NCBI GenBank assembly: GCA_030158675.1
Contig: JAOASL010000047.1
Location: 1 to 64,000 of the forward strand
Source: Burkholderiaceae bacterium
GTDB taxonomy: Bacteria; Pseudomonadota; Gammaproteobacteria; Burkholderiales; Burkholderiaceae_D
DNA length: 64,000 bases
Direction of reading: 5' to 3'
Below, in pieces: positions 8,234 to 16,102 of the stretch; the first letter of the stretch is position 1; every line of letters begins with the position of its first letter. Under the pieces are notes generated by a model, which searched no databases, was not told the DNA's origin, and saw only the letters and a program-made list of their open reading frames with translations. Made by a program: the position numbers and the translations under genes.

Positions 8234-9769
8234 TCAGCGATCGACCGGCGCCGACAGCGCGCGCCGGTACTGGATTGCTTCGGCCGCATGCACGCTGCCA
8301 ATGCACGCGGTGCCTGCCAGATCCGCAATCGTGCGCGCCAGCTTCAGCACGCGGTGATAGGCGCGCGCCGACCAGTCCAGCCGCTCGATCGCGGCGCGCA
8401 GCAGCGTGCCGGCAGCGGGATCCGGACAGCAAAGCCGGTCGATTTCGCCAACGGACAACAGTGCATTCGGCTTGCCCTGGCGGTTCAGTTGCAGCGCATG
8501 CGCGCGCGCCACGCGGCCGGCAATCAGCGTGGAAGGCTCGCCATTCGCAGTGCCGGCCAGCGCATCGGTATCGGTGGCAAGTACGGCCAGTTGCATATCG
8601 ATGCGATCCAGCAGCGGCCCCGAGATGCGCGCCTGATATCGGGCGACTGCGTCCGGTGTGCAGCGACATGCGCGTTTTGGATGTCCGAGATAGCCGCACG
8701 GGCAAGGATTCATCGCTGCAATCAGCTGAAAGCGACACGGAAAATCCGTCTGCCGCGCGGCGCGCGAGATCGTGATGTGCCCCGATTCCAGTGGCTCGCG
8801 CAGTACTTCCAGTACCTTGCGGTCAAATTCGGGCAGCTCGTCGAGGAACAGCACACCGTGGTGCGCAAGCGAAATCTCGCCGGGCCGTGGCACCCCACCG
8901 CCGCCGACCAGTGCGACCGCCGATGCCGTGTGATGTGGCGCGCGGAACGGGCGCTGACGCCACCGCTGCTCGGAAAAATGGCCGGCGATTGATTGCACCG
9001 CGGCGCTCTGCAATGCTTCATCGTCGCTCATCGGTGGCAGGATGCCGGGTAAGCGCGCGGCCAGCATCGATTTGCCGGCACCCGGTGGTCCGACCATCAG
9101 CAGGCTGTGCGCGCCGGCGGCGGCAATCTCGACTGCTCGCCTGGCATGCACCTGTCCGCGTACGTCGGCAAAGTCCGGAATGCCTATGCTTTCCGCAGCC
9201 GCGGTGGTGTACTCAGGAATAAACCGGGGCAGCCGGGTTTCGGGTGTCTTGCCACTGAAATGGGCGACGACCTGAAGCAGCGAGTCGGCAGGAAAAATAC
9301 GGGCGTCGGGCATCAGCGCCGCTTCGGCTGCGTTCATGCGCGGAAGGATGAAGCCGCGGCGACGAGTGGCGTGGCCGCGTTGCAGGGCCACGCTCATTGC
9401 CAGCGTCGCACGGACAGGACGTAATTCACCGGACAGCGACAGTTCGCCGGCGAACTCGTAGTCATCCAATTCAGCGGCTGGCAGTTGTCCGGAGGCGGCC
9501 AGAATACCGAGCGCAATCGGCAGGTCGAAGCGGCCGGACTCCTTCGGCAAGTCGGCCGGCGCCAGATTGACGGTGAGGTGGCCGGGAGGGAACGCAAATC
9601 CTGCATTGGCCAGCGCAGCGCGTACGCGGTCGCGCGATTCGCGTACTTCGGTGTCGGCCAGACCGACTATCGTAAAAGTGGGCAGCCCGTTGGCCAGATG
9701 AACCTCGACCGTCACCTCGGGCGCTTCCATGCCCGCCAGTGCACGACTCCTGAGAACGGCCAGTCCCAC
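8234..9769 (-). CDS. comM: Mg-chelatase-like AAA ATPase ComM/YifB
   Basis: A 511-residue ATPase of the YifB/ComM family. In naturally transformable bacteria ComM is a helicase that promotes branch migration of incoming DNA during recombination. The N-terminal Lon-protease-like domain spans about residues 1-170 (TIVGLADTEVRESRDRVRAAL). The Mg-chelatase ATPase domain follows, with Walker A GPPGAGKSM, Walker B GVLFLDELPEF and a C-terminal domain. The cysteines in NPCPCGYLGHPKRACRC form the family's zinc-like motif. The start codon is GTG at 9769, giving the usual MGLAVLRSRALAG opening. ubiK lies seven bases upstream in the same direction. Confidence 0.93.
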   Translation of the reverse strand: MGLAVLRSRALAGMEAPEVTVEVHLANGLPTFTIVGLADTEVRESRDRVRAALANAGFAFPPGHLTVNLAPADLPKESGRFDLPIALGILAASGQLPAAELDDYEFAGELSLSGELRPVRATLAMSVALQRGHATRRRGFILPRMNAAEAALMPDARIFPADSLLQVVAHFSGKTPETRLPRFIPEYTTAAAESIGIPDFADVRGQVHARRAVEIAAAGAHSLLMVGPPGAGKSMLAARLPGILPPMSDDEALQSAAVQSIAGHFSEQRWRQRPFRAPHHTASAVALVGGGGVPRPGEISLAHHGVLFLDELPEFDRKVLEVLREPLESGHITISRAARQTDFPCRFQLIAAMNPCPCGYLGHPKRACRCTPDAVARYQARISGPLLDRIDMQLAVLATDTDALAGTANGEPSTLIAGRVARAHALQLNRQGKPNALLSVGEIDRLCCPDPAAGTLLRAAIERLDWSARAYHRVLKLARTIADLAGTACIGSVHAAEAIQYRRALSAPVDR

Positions 9770-9776
9770 GCGCGAG

Positions 9777-10019
9777 TCAGTCCTTCAGCCGTGTTTCTAG
9801 CTCGGCGACGCGTGCTTCGAGCGCCTCGAGCTTTGCACGGGTGCGCGCCAGTACCTCCACCTGCACATCGAATTCTTCGCGGGTCAGCAAATCAAGTTTG
9901 GCGAAGCCTTGGCCTAGCATCGCGCGCATGTTTTTTTGCACCTCTTTTGCGGGCGATTGCTGCAATACCTGCTGTACCTTGTCTTGAAGTTCGCTGAGAA
10001 AGCTCGGTTTTTTACTCAT
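9777..10019 (-). CDS. ubiK: Ubiquinone biosynthesis accessory factor UbiK
   Basis: An 80-residue protein of the UbiK (BMFP, YqiC) family, which helps the UbiJ-containing complex make ubiquinone under aerobic conditions. The helical N-terminal region (FLSELQDKVQQVL) and the C-terminal coiled coil (VEVLARTRAKLEALEARVAELETRL) are the family hallmarks. The start at 10019 gives MSKKPSFLSEL; upstream in-frame codons only extend into the intergenic region. It is transcribed divergently from torF and shares with it the control region containing the NtrC-like sites. Confidence 0.88.
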   Translation of the reverse strand: MSKKPSFLSELQDKVQQVLQQSPAKEVQKNMRAMLGQGFAKLDLLTREEFDVQVEVLARTRAKLEALEARVAELETRLKD

Positions 10020-10034
10020 GATGGCCTGAAGGTT

Positions 10035-10051
10035 TGCACCGTTTTGGGGCG
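10035..10051 (+). promoter_or_regulatory. NtrC-like enhancer site 1
   Basis: TGCACCG-TTT-TGGGGCG matches the NtrC dyad TGCACCA-N3-TGGTGCA at 11 of 14 defined positions. It lies about 115-130 bases upstream of the sigma-54 promoter for torF-glnK-amtB, a normal enhancer distance. Confidence 0.65.
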
Positions 10052-10053
10052 CT

Positions 10054-10070
10054 CGCCCGTGGCTGGTGCG
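10054..10070 (+). promoter_or_regulatory. NtrC-like enhancer site 2
   Basis: CGCCCGT-GGC-TGGTGCG matches the NtrC dyad at 9 of 14 positions, with a strong right half-site. Its centre is 19 bases from that of site 1, so two dimers would sit on nearly the same face of the helix. Confidence 0.5.
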
Positions 10071-10151
10071 GATCGTGGTTGCCAACCCGGGAAGTGGTGC
10101 GCAAATGCTAGCGGAATTGGCGGGATTGGCAAAACTTTCTTCGTCTCCTGG

Positions 10152-10168
10152 TTGGCACACGGCTTGCT
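10152..10168 (+). promoter_or_regulatory. Sigma-54 promoter of torF-glnK-amtB
   Basis: TTGGCACACGGCTTGCT contains GG at 10154-10155 and GC at 10166-10167, exactly twelve bases apart, and agrees with the -24/-12 consensus TTGGCAC-N5-TTGCW. The start of transcription should be near 10179, about 60 bases before the torF start codon. Confidence 0.85.
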
Positions 10169-10240
10169 AAGTTGCTTCAGGCATACACGCTAATCGTGGG
10201 GCATCCGTTGTGGACCATCACTAGTACAAAGGAAAAGCCA

Positions 10241-11005
10241 ATGAAAAAACTGACTCTTGCCAGCGCCATCCTCGCAGCATTTATGGGCAGTGTCGCCCAT
10301 GCGGAAGAAACGGCTCCGGCTCCGGAGCATGTCGTCTCTTACAACGTTGGCGCGACTTCCGACTATCGCTTCCGCGGCATCTCGCAGAGCCGCGGTGACC
10401 CCGCCGTATTCGCCGGCGTCGATTACACCCATTCGCCGACGGGTTTCTATCTCGGTGCCTGGACTTCGACTATCAAGTGGGTCAAGGATGCCGGTTCGAG
10501 CTCCGGTAGCTTCGAGCTCGACGTGTATGGCGGCAAGCGCGGCCAGGTCGGGGATGTCGCGTACGACGTTGGCGTGATCAGCTACAACTATCCGGGCAAC
10601 AAGCTGAAGGCCGTGACCGGCGCGAATGCGAACACGATCGAAGCGTTTGCGCAGGTCGGCTATAGCTTCGCGACACTGAAATATTCGTACTCACTGACCG
10701 ACTTCATCGGCTGGGCTCCGAACAGCGATGGCAGCGACTATCTTGACCTCAGCCTGAATCCGGAGATCAAGGATGGCTACATCCTGAACCTGCATGTCGG
10801 CCATCAGCGCGTGAAGAACTATCTCAACGGTCTGGCCAACTACTCCGACTGGAAAGTCGGCGTGACGAAGGATTACGGCGTGGTGGTGGGTGCGCTGGCG
10901 GTGGTGGGTACCGACGCCGACAAGAGCACCAGCGGCTACAACTTCGGCGGCAAAGGCTATCTGGGCGACACCAAGCTTGTGCTGACGCTCACCAAAAACT
11001 TCTGA
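10241..11005 (+). CDS. TorF family putative outer-membrane porin
   Basis: A 254-residue outer-membrane beta-barrel protein. A signal peptide (MKKLTLASAILAAFMGSVAHA, cleavage after Ala21) is followed by the family's opening VSYNVGATSDYRFRGISQS. The body is made of alternating strands rich in Tyr and Gly, and the protein ends in KNF with the terminal Phe expected of barrel proteins. The start ATG at 10241 is preceded by AAAGGA. The TorF family is conserved directly ahead of glnK-amtB in Burkholderiales; the arrangement suggests passage of ammonium or small nitrogen compounds across the outer membrane, which is inference. It is the first gene after the sigma-54 promoter. Confidence 0.88.
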   Translation: MKKLTLASAILAAFMGSVAHAEETAPAPEHVVSYNVGATSDYRFRGISQSRGDPAVFAGVDYTHSPTGFYLGAWTSTIKWVKDAGSSSGSFELDVYGGKRGQVGDVAYDVGVISYNYPGNKLKAVTGANANTIEAFAQVGYSFATLKYSYSLTDFIGWAPNSDGSDYLDLSLNPEIKDGYILNLHVGHQRVKNYLNGLANYSDWKVGVTKDYGVVVGALAVVGTDADKSTSGYNFGGKGYLGDTKLVLTLTKNF

Positions 11006-11009
11006 TTGA

Positions 11010-11363
<354 letters not shown>

Positions 11364-11374
11364 GGGGATTCAAC

Positions 11375-12871
11375 ATGAAAAAATGGTTCATTAGCCTGTT
11401 CGGCACCGGATTGCTGCTGCTCGCAATCGGCACGGCGCCTGTCGCTTCGGCCGAGGAAGCTGCTCCTGCCGCCGCTGCCGCAGTCACCGCACCTGCAGCT
11501 CAGGCGCCTGCGGCTGCACCGGCTGCGGCGACGGCTGCCGCACCTGCCGCTGCTATGCCGACACCCAACAAGGGCGACACAGCGTGGCTGATCGTCGCGA
11601 CGCTGCTGGTCGCGATGATGTCGATTCCCGGCCTCGCACTGTTTTATGGTGGCCTGGTCCGCTCGAAGAACATGCTGTCGGTGCTGATGCAAGTGATGAT
11701 GGTGTTCAGCCTGATCACCGTGCTGTGGTTCATCTATGGTTATTCGCTGGCGTTCACCGAGGGCGGCGCCTTCTTCGGCGGCTTTGACCGGCTGTTCATG
11801 AAGGGCCTGACGGTCGATTCAGTGGCAGCGACTTTCAGCAAGGGCGTCGTGGTGCCTGAACTGATGTTCGTCTGCTTCCAGGCGACCTTTGCGGCCATCA
11901 CTTGCGGCCTGATCGTCGGCGCCTTCGCCGAGCGCATCAAGTTCTCGGCAGTGCTGCTGTTCATGGTCATCTGGTTCACCTTTTCCTACTTGCCGATGGC
12001 GCACATGGTCTGGTATTGGGCGGGTCCGGATGCGTACACCGACGCTGCCGCCGCTGAAAAGGCGGGTGCACTGGCTGGCTGGCTGTTCCAGAAGGGCGCG
12101 CTTGATTTCGCCGGCGGTACGGTCGTGCACATCAACGCTGCCGTCGCCGGCTTGATCGGCGCGATCCTGGTCGGCAAGCGCGTCGGTCTCGGTCGTGAAT
12201 CGATGGCGCCGCACTCGCTGACGCTGACCATGGTCGGTGCCGCCCTGCTGTGGGTGGGCTGGTTCGGCTTCAACGCCGGCTCCGCGCTGGAAGCCAACGG
12301 CTCCGCCGCGCTGGCCTTTGGCAACACGCTGCTGGCCACTGCCGGTGCCGTGGTGTCGTGGACCTTCGCCGAGTGGGTGATGAAGGGCAAGCCGTCGATG
12401 CTGGGTGCGGCGTCGGGTGCTGTTGCCGGTCTGGTGGCGATCACGCCGGCAGCGGGATTCGTCGGCCTGATGGGCGGCCTCGTGATCGGCCTGCTGGCTG
12501 GCGTGGTCTGCCTGTGGGGCGTGAACGGACTGAAGCGCCTCGTCGGCGCCGACGATTCGCTCGACGTGTTCGGCGTGCATGGTGTGGGTGGCATCCTCGG
12601 TGCGATCCTGACCGGCGTGTTCGCCGCGCCGTCGCTCGGCGGAACCGGCATTTACGACTACGTCGCGAATGCGGTCGCTCCGGACTACTCGATCGTCTCG
12701 CAGGTCTGGATCCAGTTCCAGGGCGTGATCACCACGGTGGTCTGGTCTGGCGTGGTCGCCTTCATCGCTTTCAAGCTGGTCGACATGATCCTCGGCCTGC
12801 GTGTGACCGAAGAGGAAGAGCGCGAAGGTCTGGATATCAGCAGCCACGGCGAAACTGCCTACCGCAACTGA
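11375..12871 (+). CDS. amtB: Ammonium transporter AmtB
   Basis: A 498-residue ammonium channel. The N-terminus has a signal peptide followed by an unusually long Ala/Pro-rich stretch (about residues 27-65) before the first membrane segment TAWLIVATLLVAMMSIPGLALFYGGL. About eleven transmembrane helices follow. The conserved pore histidines are in YLPMAHMVWYW and DVFGVHGVGGILGA. The C-terminal cytoplasmic tail (LRVTEEEEREGLDISSHGE) is the GlnK-interaction region. It is the last gene of the torF-glnK-amtB operon and is followed by a strong terminator. Confidence 0.95.
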   Translation: MKKWFISLFGTGLLLLAIGTAPVASAEEAAPAAAAAVTAPAAQAPAAAPAAATAAAPAAAMPTPNKGDTAWLIVATLLVAMMSIPGLALFYGGLVRSKNMLSVLMQVMMVFSLITVLWFIYGYSLAFTEGGAFFGGFDRLFMKGLTVDSVAATFSKGVVVPELMFVCFQATFAAITCGLIVGAFAERIKFSAVLLFMVIWFTFSYLPMAHMVWYWAGPDAYTDAAAAEKAGALAGWLFQKGALDFAGGTVVHINAAVAGLIGAILVGKRVGLGRESMAPHSLTLTMVGAALLWVGWFGFNAGSALEANGSAALAFGNTLLATAGAVVSWTFAEWVMKGKPSMLGAASGAVAGLVAITPAAGFVGLMGGLVIGLLAGVVCLWGVNGLKRLVGADDSLDVFGVHGVGGILGAILTGVFAAPSLGGTGIYDYVANAVAPDYSIVSQVWIQFQGVITTVVWSGVVAFIAFKLVDMILGLRVTEEEEREGLDISSHGETAYRN

Positions 12872-12925
12872 TCCCCTTGCCGACATCGGCCCGCTGACCT
12901 GGCGGGCCGGTCAGGCGATTCTCCG

Positions 12926-12949
12926 ACGCCCCCGTCCGCGGGGCGTTTT
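12926..12949 (+). terminator. Intrinsic terminator of torF-glnK-amtB
   Basis: ACGCCCC at 12926-12932 pairs with GGGGCGT at 12940-12946 around a seven-base loop and is followed by TTTT. It lies 55 bases after the amtB stop. Confidence 0.8.
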
Positions 12950-13118
12950 CATTTGTGCAAGCCATGCCGCAGGGTCTGCTGACCCAGGCTGTGACAGCGT
13001 GCCTGTTTAGCGGATGTTCTGCCTTTGAGAGACGGCCGATCGAAGCCAGGATGCCCGATTCCGTTAGAATCGAGCCCCGACGCGCGCATGCGCGACTGAA
13101 TTCTCATAAGGCTTTCTC

Positions 13119-14417
13119 ATGGTTCCGCATCTGGTCACGGCTCTCAACGGGCCCCTTCTCGAACTTGAAAAGAAGATCCTGGACGCTACGCCAGCCATCG
13201 AGCGCTGGTTCCGTCTTGAATGGCAGGAGCACACGCCACCGTTCTATTGCTCGGTCGACCTGCGCAATTCCGGCTTCAAGCTCGCACCGGTTGACACCAA
13301 TCTGTTCCCGGGCGGCTTCAACAACCTGGCGCCGGAAATGCTGCCACTGGCCGTGCAGGCGGCCATGGCGGCGATCGACAAATACTGTCCGGATGCGCGC
13401 AATCTCCTGCTGATTCCGGAGAAGCACACCCGCAACACCTTTTACCTGCAGAACGTTGCCCGGCTGATTCAGGTCTTCCGGCAAACCGGCCTGAACGTGC
13501 GGCTGGGCACGCTGGCCGATGATATCAAGGAGCCGACCGTTCTCGAACTCCCGGACGGCAGCACGCTGACGCTGGAGCCGCTCGAGCGCTCCGCCAATGG
13601 CCGCCGCCTCGGGCTGAAGAATTTCGACCCCTGCACCATCTTGCTCAACAACGATCTCTCCGGCGGTATACCGAAAATCCTCGAGGGCCTGCACGAACAG
13701 ACCTTGCTGCCGCCGCTGCACGCGGGCTGGGCGGTACGTCGCAAGACCAACCACTTTGCCGCCTATGACGAGGTGGCCAAGAAATTCGGCAAGCTGATCG
13801 ATGTCGATCCGTGGATGGTCAATCCGTACTTTGCCAAATGCAGCGGCATCAACTTCCATGAACGCACCGGCGAGGAGTGCCTGGCGACGAACGTCGATGC
13901 GCTGCTGACCAAGATCCGCAAGAAATACAAGGAGTACGGCATCAAGGAAACGCCGTTCGTGATCGTCAAGGCCGATGCCGGAACCTATGGCATGGGCATC
14001 ATGACCGTGCGCGACTCCAGCGAGGTACGCGACCTGAACCGCAAGCAGCGCAACAAGATGTCGGTCGTGAAGGAAGGTCTGGAAGTCTCCGATGTGATCA
14101 TTCAGGAGGGTGTGCACACCTTCGAGCACATCAATGATGCGGTCGCCGAGCCGGTGGTGTACATGGTCGACCGCTACGTGGTCGGCGGCTTCTATCGCGT
14201 GCATGCCGAACGCGGTGTCGATGAGAACCTGAATTCGCCCGGCGCGCATTTCGTGCCGCTCGCATTCGCGCAGCAGCATGCATTGCCCGACCTGGCGGCC
14301 AAGCCAGGTACGGCGGCGCCGAACCGCTTCTACATGTATGGCGTGGTGGCCCGCCTTGCGTTGCTGGCCGCATCGCTCGAGATCGAGCGCACCGATCCCA
14401 ACCCTGAGGTGTACTGA
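13119..14417 (+). CDS. gshA: Glutamate-cysteine ligase
   Basis: A 432-residue enzyme for the first step of glutathione synthesis, joining glutamate and cysteine with ATP. It belongs to the proteobacterial type typical of Burkholderiales and acidithiobacilli rather than the E. coli GshA family. The opening WQEHTPPFYCSVDLRNSGFKLAPVDTNLFPGGFNNL and the segment VKADAGTYGMGIMTV are the features I recognise. The ATG start at 13119 follows a -10-like TAGAAT at 13065-13070. gshB begins two bases after its stop, so the two biosynthetic steps are made together. Confidence 0.92.
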   Translation: MVPHLVTALNGPLLELEKKILDATPAIERWFRLEWQEHTPPFYCSVDLRNSGFKLAPVDTNLFPGGFNNLAPEMLPLAVQAAMAAIDKYCPDARNLLLIPEKHTRNTFYLQNVARLIQVFRQTGLNVRLGTLADDIKEPTVLELPDGSTLTLEPLERSANGRRLGLKNFDPCTILLNNDLSGGIPKILEGLHEQTLLPPLHAGWAVRRKTNHFAAYDEVAKKFGKLIDVDPWMVNPYFAKCSGINFHERTGEECLATNVDALLTKIRKKYKEYGIKETPFVIVKADAGTYGMGIMTVRDSSEVRDLNRKQRNKMSVVKEGLEVSDVIIQEGVHTFEHINDAVAEPVVYMVDRYVVGGFYRVHAERGVDENLNSPGAHFVPLAFAQQHALPDLAAKPGTAAPNRFYMYGVVARLALLAASLEIERTDPNPEVY

Positions 14418-14419
14418 AC

Positions 14420-15376
14420 GTGAGCGAACGCCGCATGAAGATCGCCTTCGCCGCTGACCCGCTGTCCGGCTTCAACCTGAAGAAAGATTCGACCTACGCG
14501 ATGATGCGCGAGGCGAATGTGCGCGGCCATGAGCTGTACGTGTTCCGCCATGCCGACATGATCGTCGCCGCGGGCCGCGTGCTGGCCAGCGTGTCGCGCA
14601 TCGTCCTGACCGGTGCGCCCGGCGCGTGGTTCAGCGTTGAGGACACGGCGCTGCGGCCCTTGTCAGATTTCGACGTGGTCGTCGAGCGCACCGATCCGCC
14701 GTTCAACATGGAATATGTCTACGCCACCTACCTGCTCGAGCTGGCAGAGACGCAGGGCGCGCGCGTGGTGAACCGGCCAGCGGCGATTCGCAACCACAAC
14801 GAGAAGCTGGCGATCACGGGCTTTCCGCAATTCACCGCGCCCACCCTGGTTACCAGCGACACGGCGCATGTGCGCGCCTTCCATGCCGAGCATCGGGATA
14901 TCATCCTCAAGCCGCTCGACGGCATGGGTGGCACCGGTGTGTTTCGCGTTCGCGAGGACGGCATGAACCTCGGCGCCATCATCGAGACACTGACGCACGA
15001 TGGCGCGCGCACCATCATGGTCCAGCGCTACATTCCCGAGATCGTGCAGGGCGACCGTCGCGTGCTGCTGATCGGTGGCAAAGTGGTTCCCTACTGCCTG
15101 GCGCGCGTGCCGCAGGCCGGCGAAGTGCGCGGCAATCTCGCAGCCGGCGGCACTGGCATCGCGATGCCGGTGTCAGAACGCGAAAAAGAAATTGGCGAGG
15201 CGCTTGCGCCGGCGCTGCTGCAGCGCGGATTGCTGCTGGTGGGACTGGACGTGATCGGGCAGTATCTGACCGAGATCAACGTCACCAGCCCGACCTGCTT
15301 CCAGGAGATCACGCAGCAGACCGGGTTCGATGTCGCTGCCATGTTCATTGACGCGCTCGAGGGGCGGATGCAATGA
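14420..15376 (+). CDS. gshB: Glutathione synthetase
   Basis: A 318-residue ATP-grasp enzyme that adds glycine to gamma-glutamylcysteine. The N-terminal domain has KIAFAADPLSGFNLKKDSTYAMM as in E. coli GshB. The ATP-grasp core shows LKPLDGMGGTGVFRV, the triad region RYIPEIVQGDRRVLLIGG and the metal-binding EINVTSPTCFQEI. Two starts are plausible: GTG at 14420 preceded by GAGG, used here, or ATG at 14435, which gives the more conserved MKIAFAADP. It follows gshA by two bases and is followed 22 bases later by the PTS IIA gene. Confidence 0.94.
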   Translation: MSERRMKIAFAADPLSGFNLKKDSTYAMMREANVRGHELYVFRHADMIVAAGRVLASVSRIVLTGAPGAWFSVEDTALRPLSDFDVVVERTDPPFNMEYVYATYLLELAETQGARVVNRPAAIRNHNEKLAITGFPQFTAPTLVTSDTAHVRAFHAEHRDIILKPLDGMGGTGVFRVREDGMNLGAIIETLTHDGARTIMVQRYIPEIVQGDRRVLLIGGKVVPYCLARVPQAGEVRGNLAAGGTGIAMPVSEREKEIGEALAPALLQRGLLLVGLDVIGQYLTEINVTSPTCFQEITQQTGFDVAAMFIDALEGRMQ

Positions 15377-15398
15377 GCGGCCAACCGGAATACCTGCG

Positions 15399-15806
15399 GT
15401 GGTAGGCATCCTGTTACTGACCCATGCGCCGCTGGGCAAAGCCTTCATCGATGCAGCCACGCATGTGTTTCGCGCGCCGCCGGAGCGCCTGGAAGCGATC
15501 GACGTGGTCGCCGACCAGGACCCCGCCGAAGTGCGCGAACTGGCGCTGCAGGCGATTCGCCGACTCAATGACGGGTCCGGCGTGCTCGTCATCACCGACG
15601 TCAAGGGCGGTACGCCGTCAAATTGCACGCTGCAGCTGTGCATGCCAAGCGAGGTGGAAGTGATCGCCGGCATCAGTCTGCCGATGCTGCTGCGAGCACT
15701 GACTTACCGGCATGATACGTTGGACGTCGTGGTGGAAATGGCGCTGGCGGGCGCACAGAACGGTGCCTGCCGCGTCGACAATCGGGTCCGCATCGGCCCT
15801 AACTGA
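15399..15806 (+). CDS. PTS EIIA component, mannose/fructose type
   Basis: A 135-residue phosphotransfer protein of the EIIA-Man family. The phospho-accepting histidine is His9 in VVGILLLTHAPLG, and VLVITDVKGGTPSNCTL is the second signature. The GTG at 15399 is chosen because it puts this histidine at the family position. No IIB, IIC or IID subunit is encoded nearby, so the protein is probably a regulatory or signalling acceptor and not part of a sugar permease. It lies between gshB and ptsH on the same strand, in the order usual for betaproteobacteria. Confidence 0.88.
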   Translation: MVGILLLTHAPLGKAFIDAATHVFRAPPERLEAIDVVADQDPAEVRELALQAIRRLNDGSGVLVITDVKGGTPSNCTLQLCMPSEVEVIAGISLPMLLRALTYRHDTLDVVVEMALAGAQNGACRVDNRVRIGPN

Positions 15807-15823
15807 CTAGAAAAAAAAGACCT

Positions 15824-16093
15824 ATGATCAGCCGGGAAATCGAGATCATCAACAAGCTGGGCCTGCACGCGCGCGCCTCCGCCAAGCTCACGCAGCTGGC
15901 GGCGCGCTACAAGAGCGAGGTCTGGATGACGCGCAATGACCGCCGCGTGAACGCGAAGTCCATCATGGGCGTGATGATGCTCGCCGCCGGCAAGGGCAGC
16001 TTCATCACCCTCGACACCGAAGGCCCCGACGAGCAGGAATGCATGGACACATTGATCCAGCTGATCGAGGCTCGCTTCGGCGAGAGCGAATAA
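15824..16093 (+). CDS. ptsH: Phosphocarrier protein HPr
   Basis: An 89-residue HPr. The active-site His15 lies in NKLGLHARASAKL and Ser46 in NAKSIMGVMML, the site that an HPr kinase would phosphorylate. Length is normal. It transfers phosphate from enzyme I to EIIA proteins. It stands between the EIIA gene and ptsI, with gaps of 17 and 9 bases, so the three are surely cotranscribed. Confidence 0.95.
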   Translation: MISREIEIINKLGLHARASAKLTQLAARYKSEVWMTRNDRRVNAKSIMGVMMLAAGKGSFITLDTEGPDEQECMDTLIQLIEARFGESE

Positions 16094-16102
16094 GGCACGG
16101 CC

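Noticed and set aside
11819-12886. Long open frame antisense to amtB (355 codons)
   Set aside because: It mirrors the codon bias of amtB, has a low-complexity His/Asp/Arg-rich product and no family resemblance.
13083-13094. 12-base palindrome CGCGCATGCGCG ahead of gshA
   Set aside because: Common by chance in this base composition and not positioned at a promoter box.
13104-14279. Long open frame antisense to gshA (391 codons)
   Set aside because: Shadow of a clearly coding gene in GC-rich DNA; no ribosome site and no recognisable domain.
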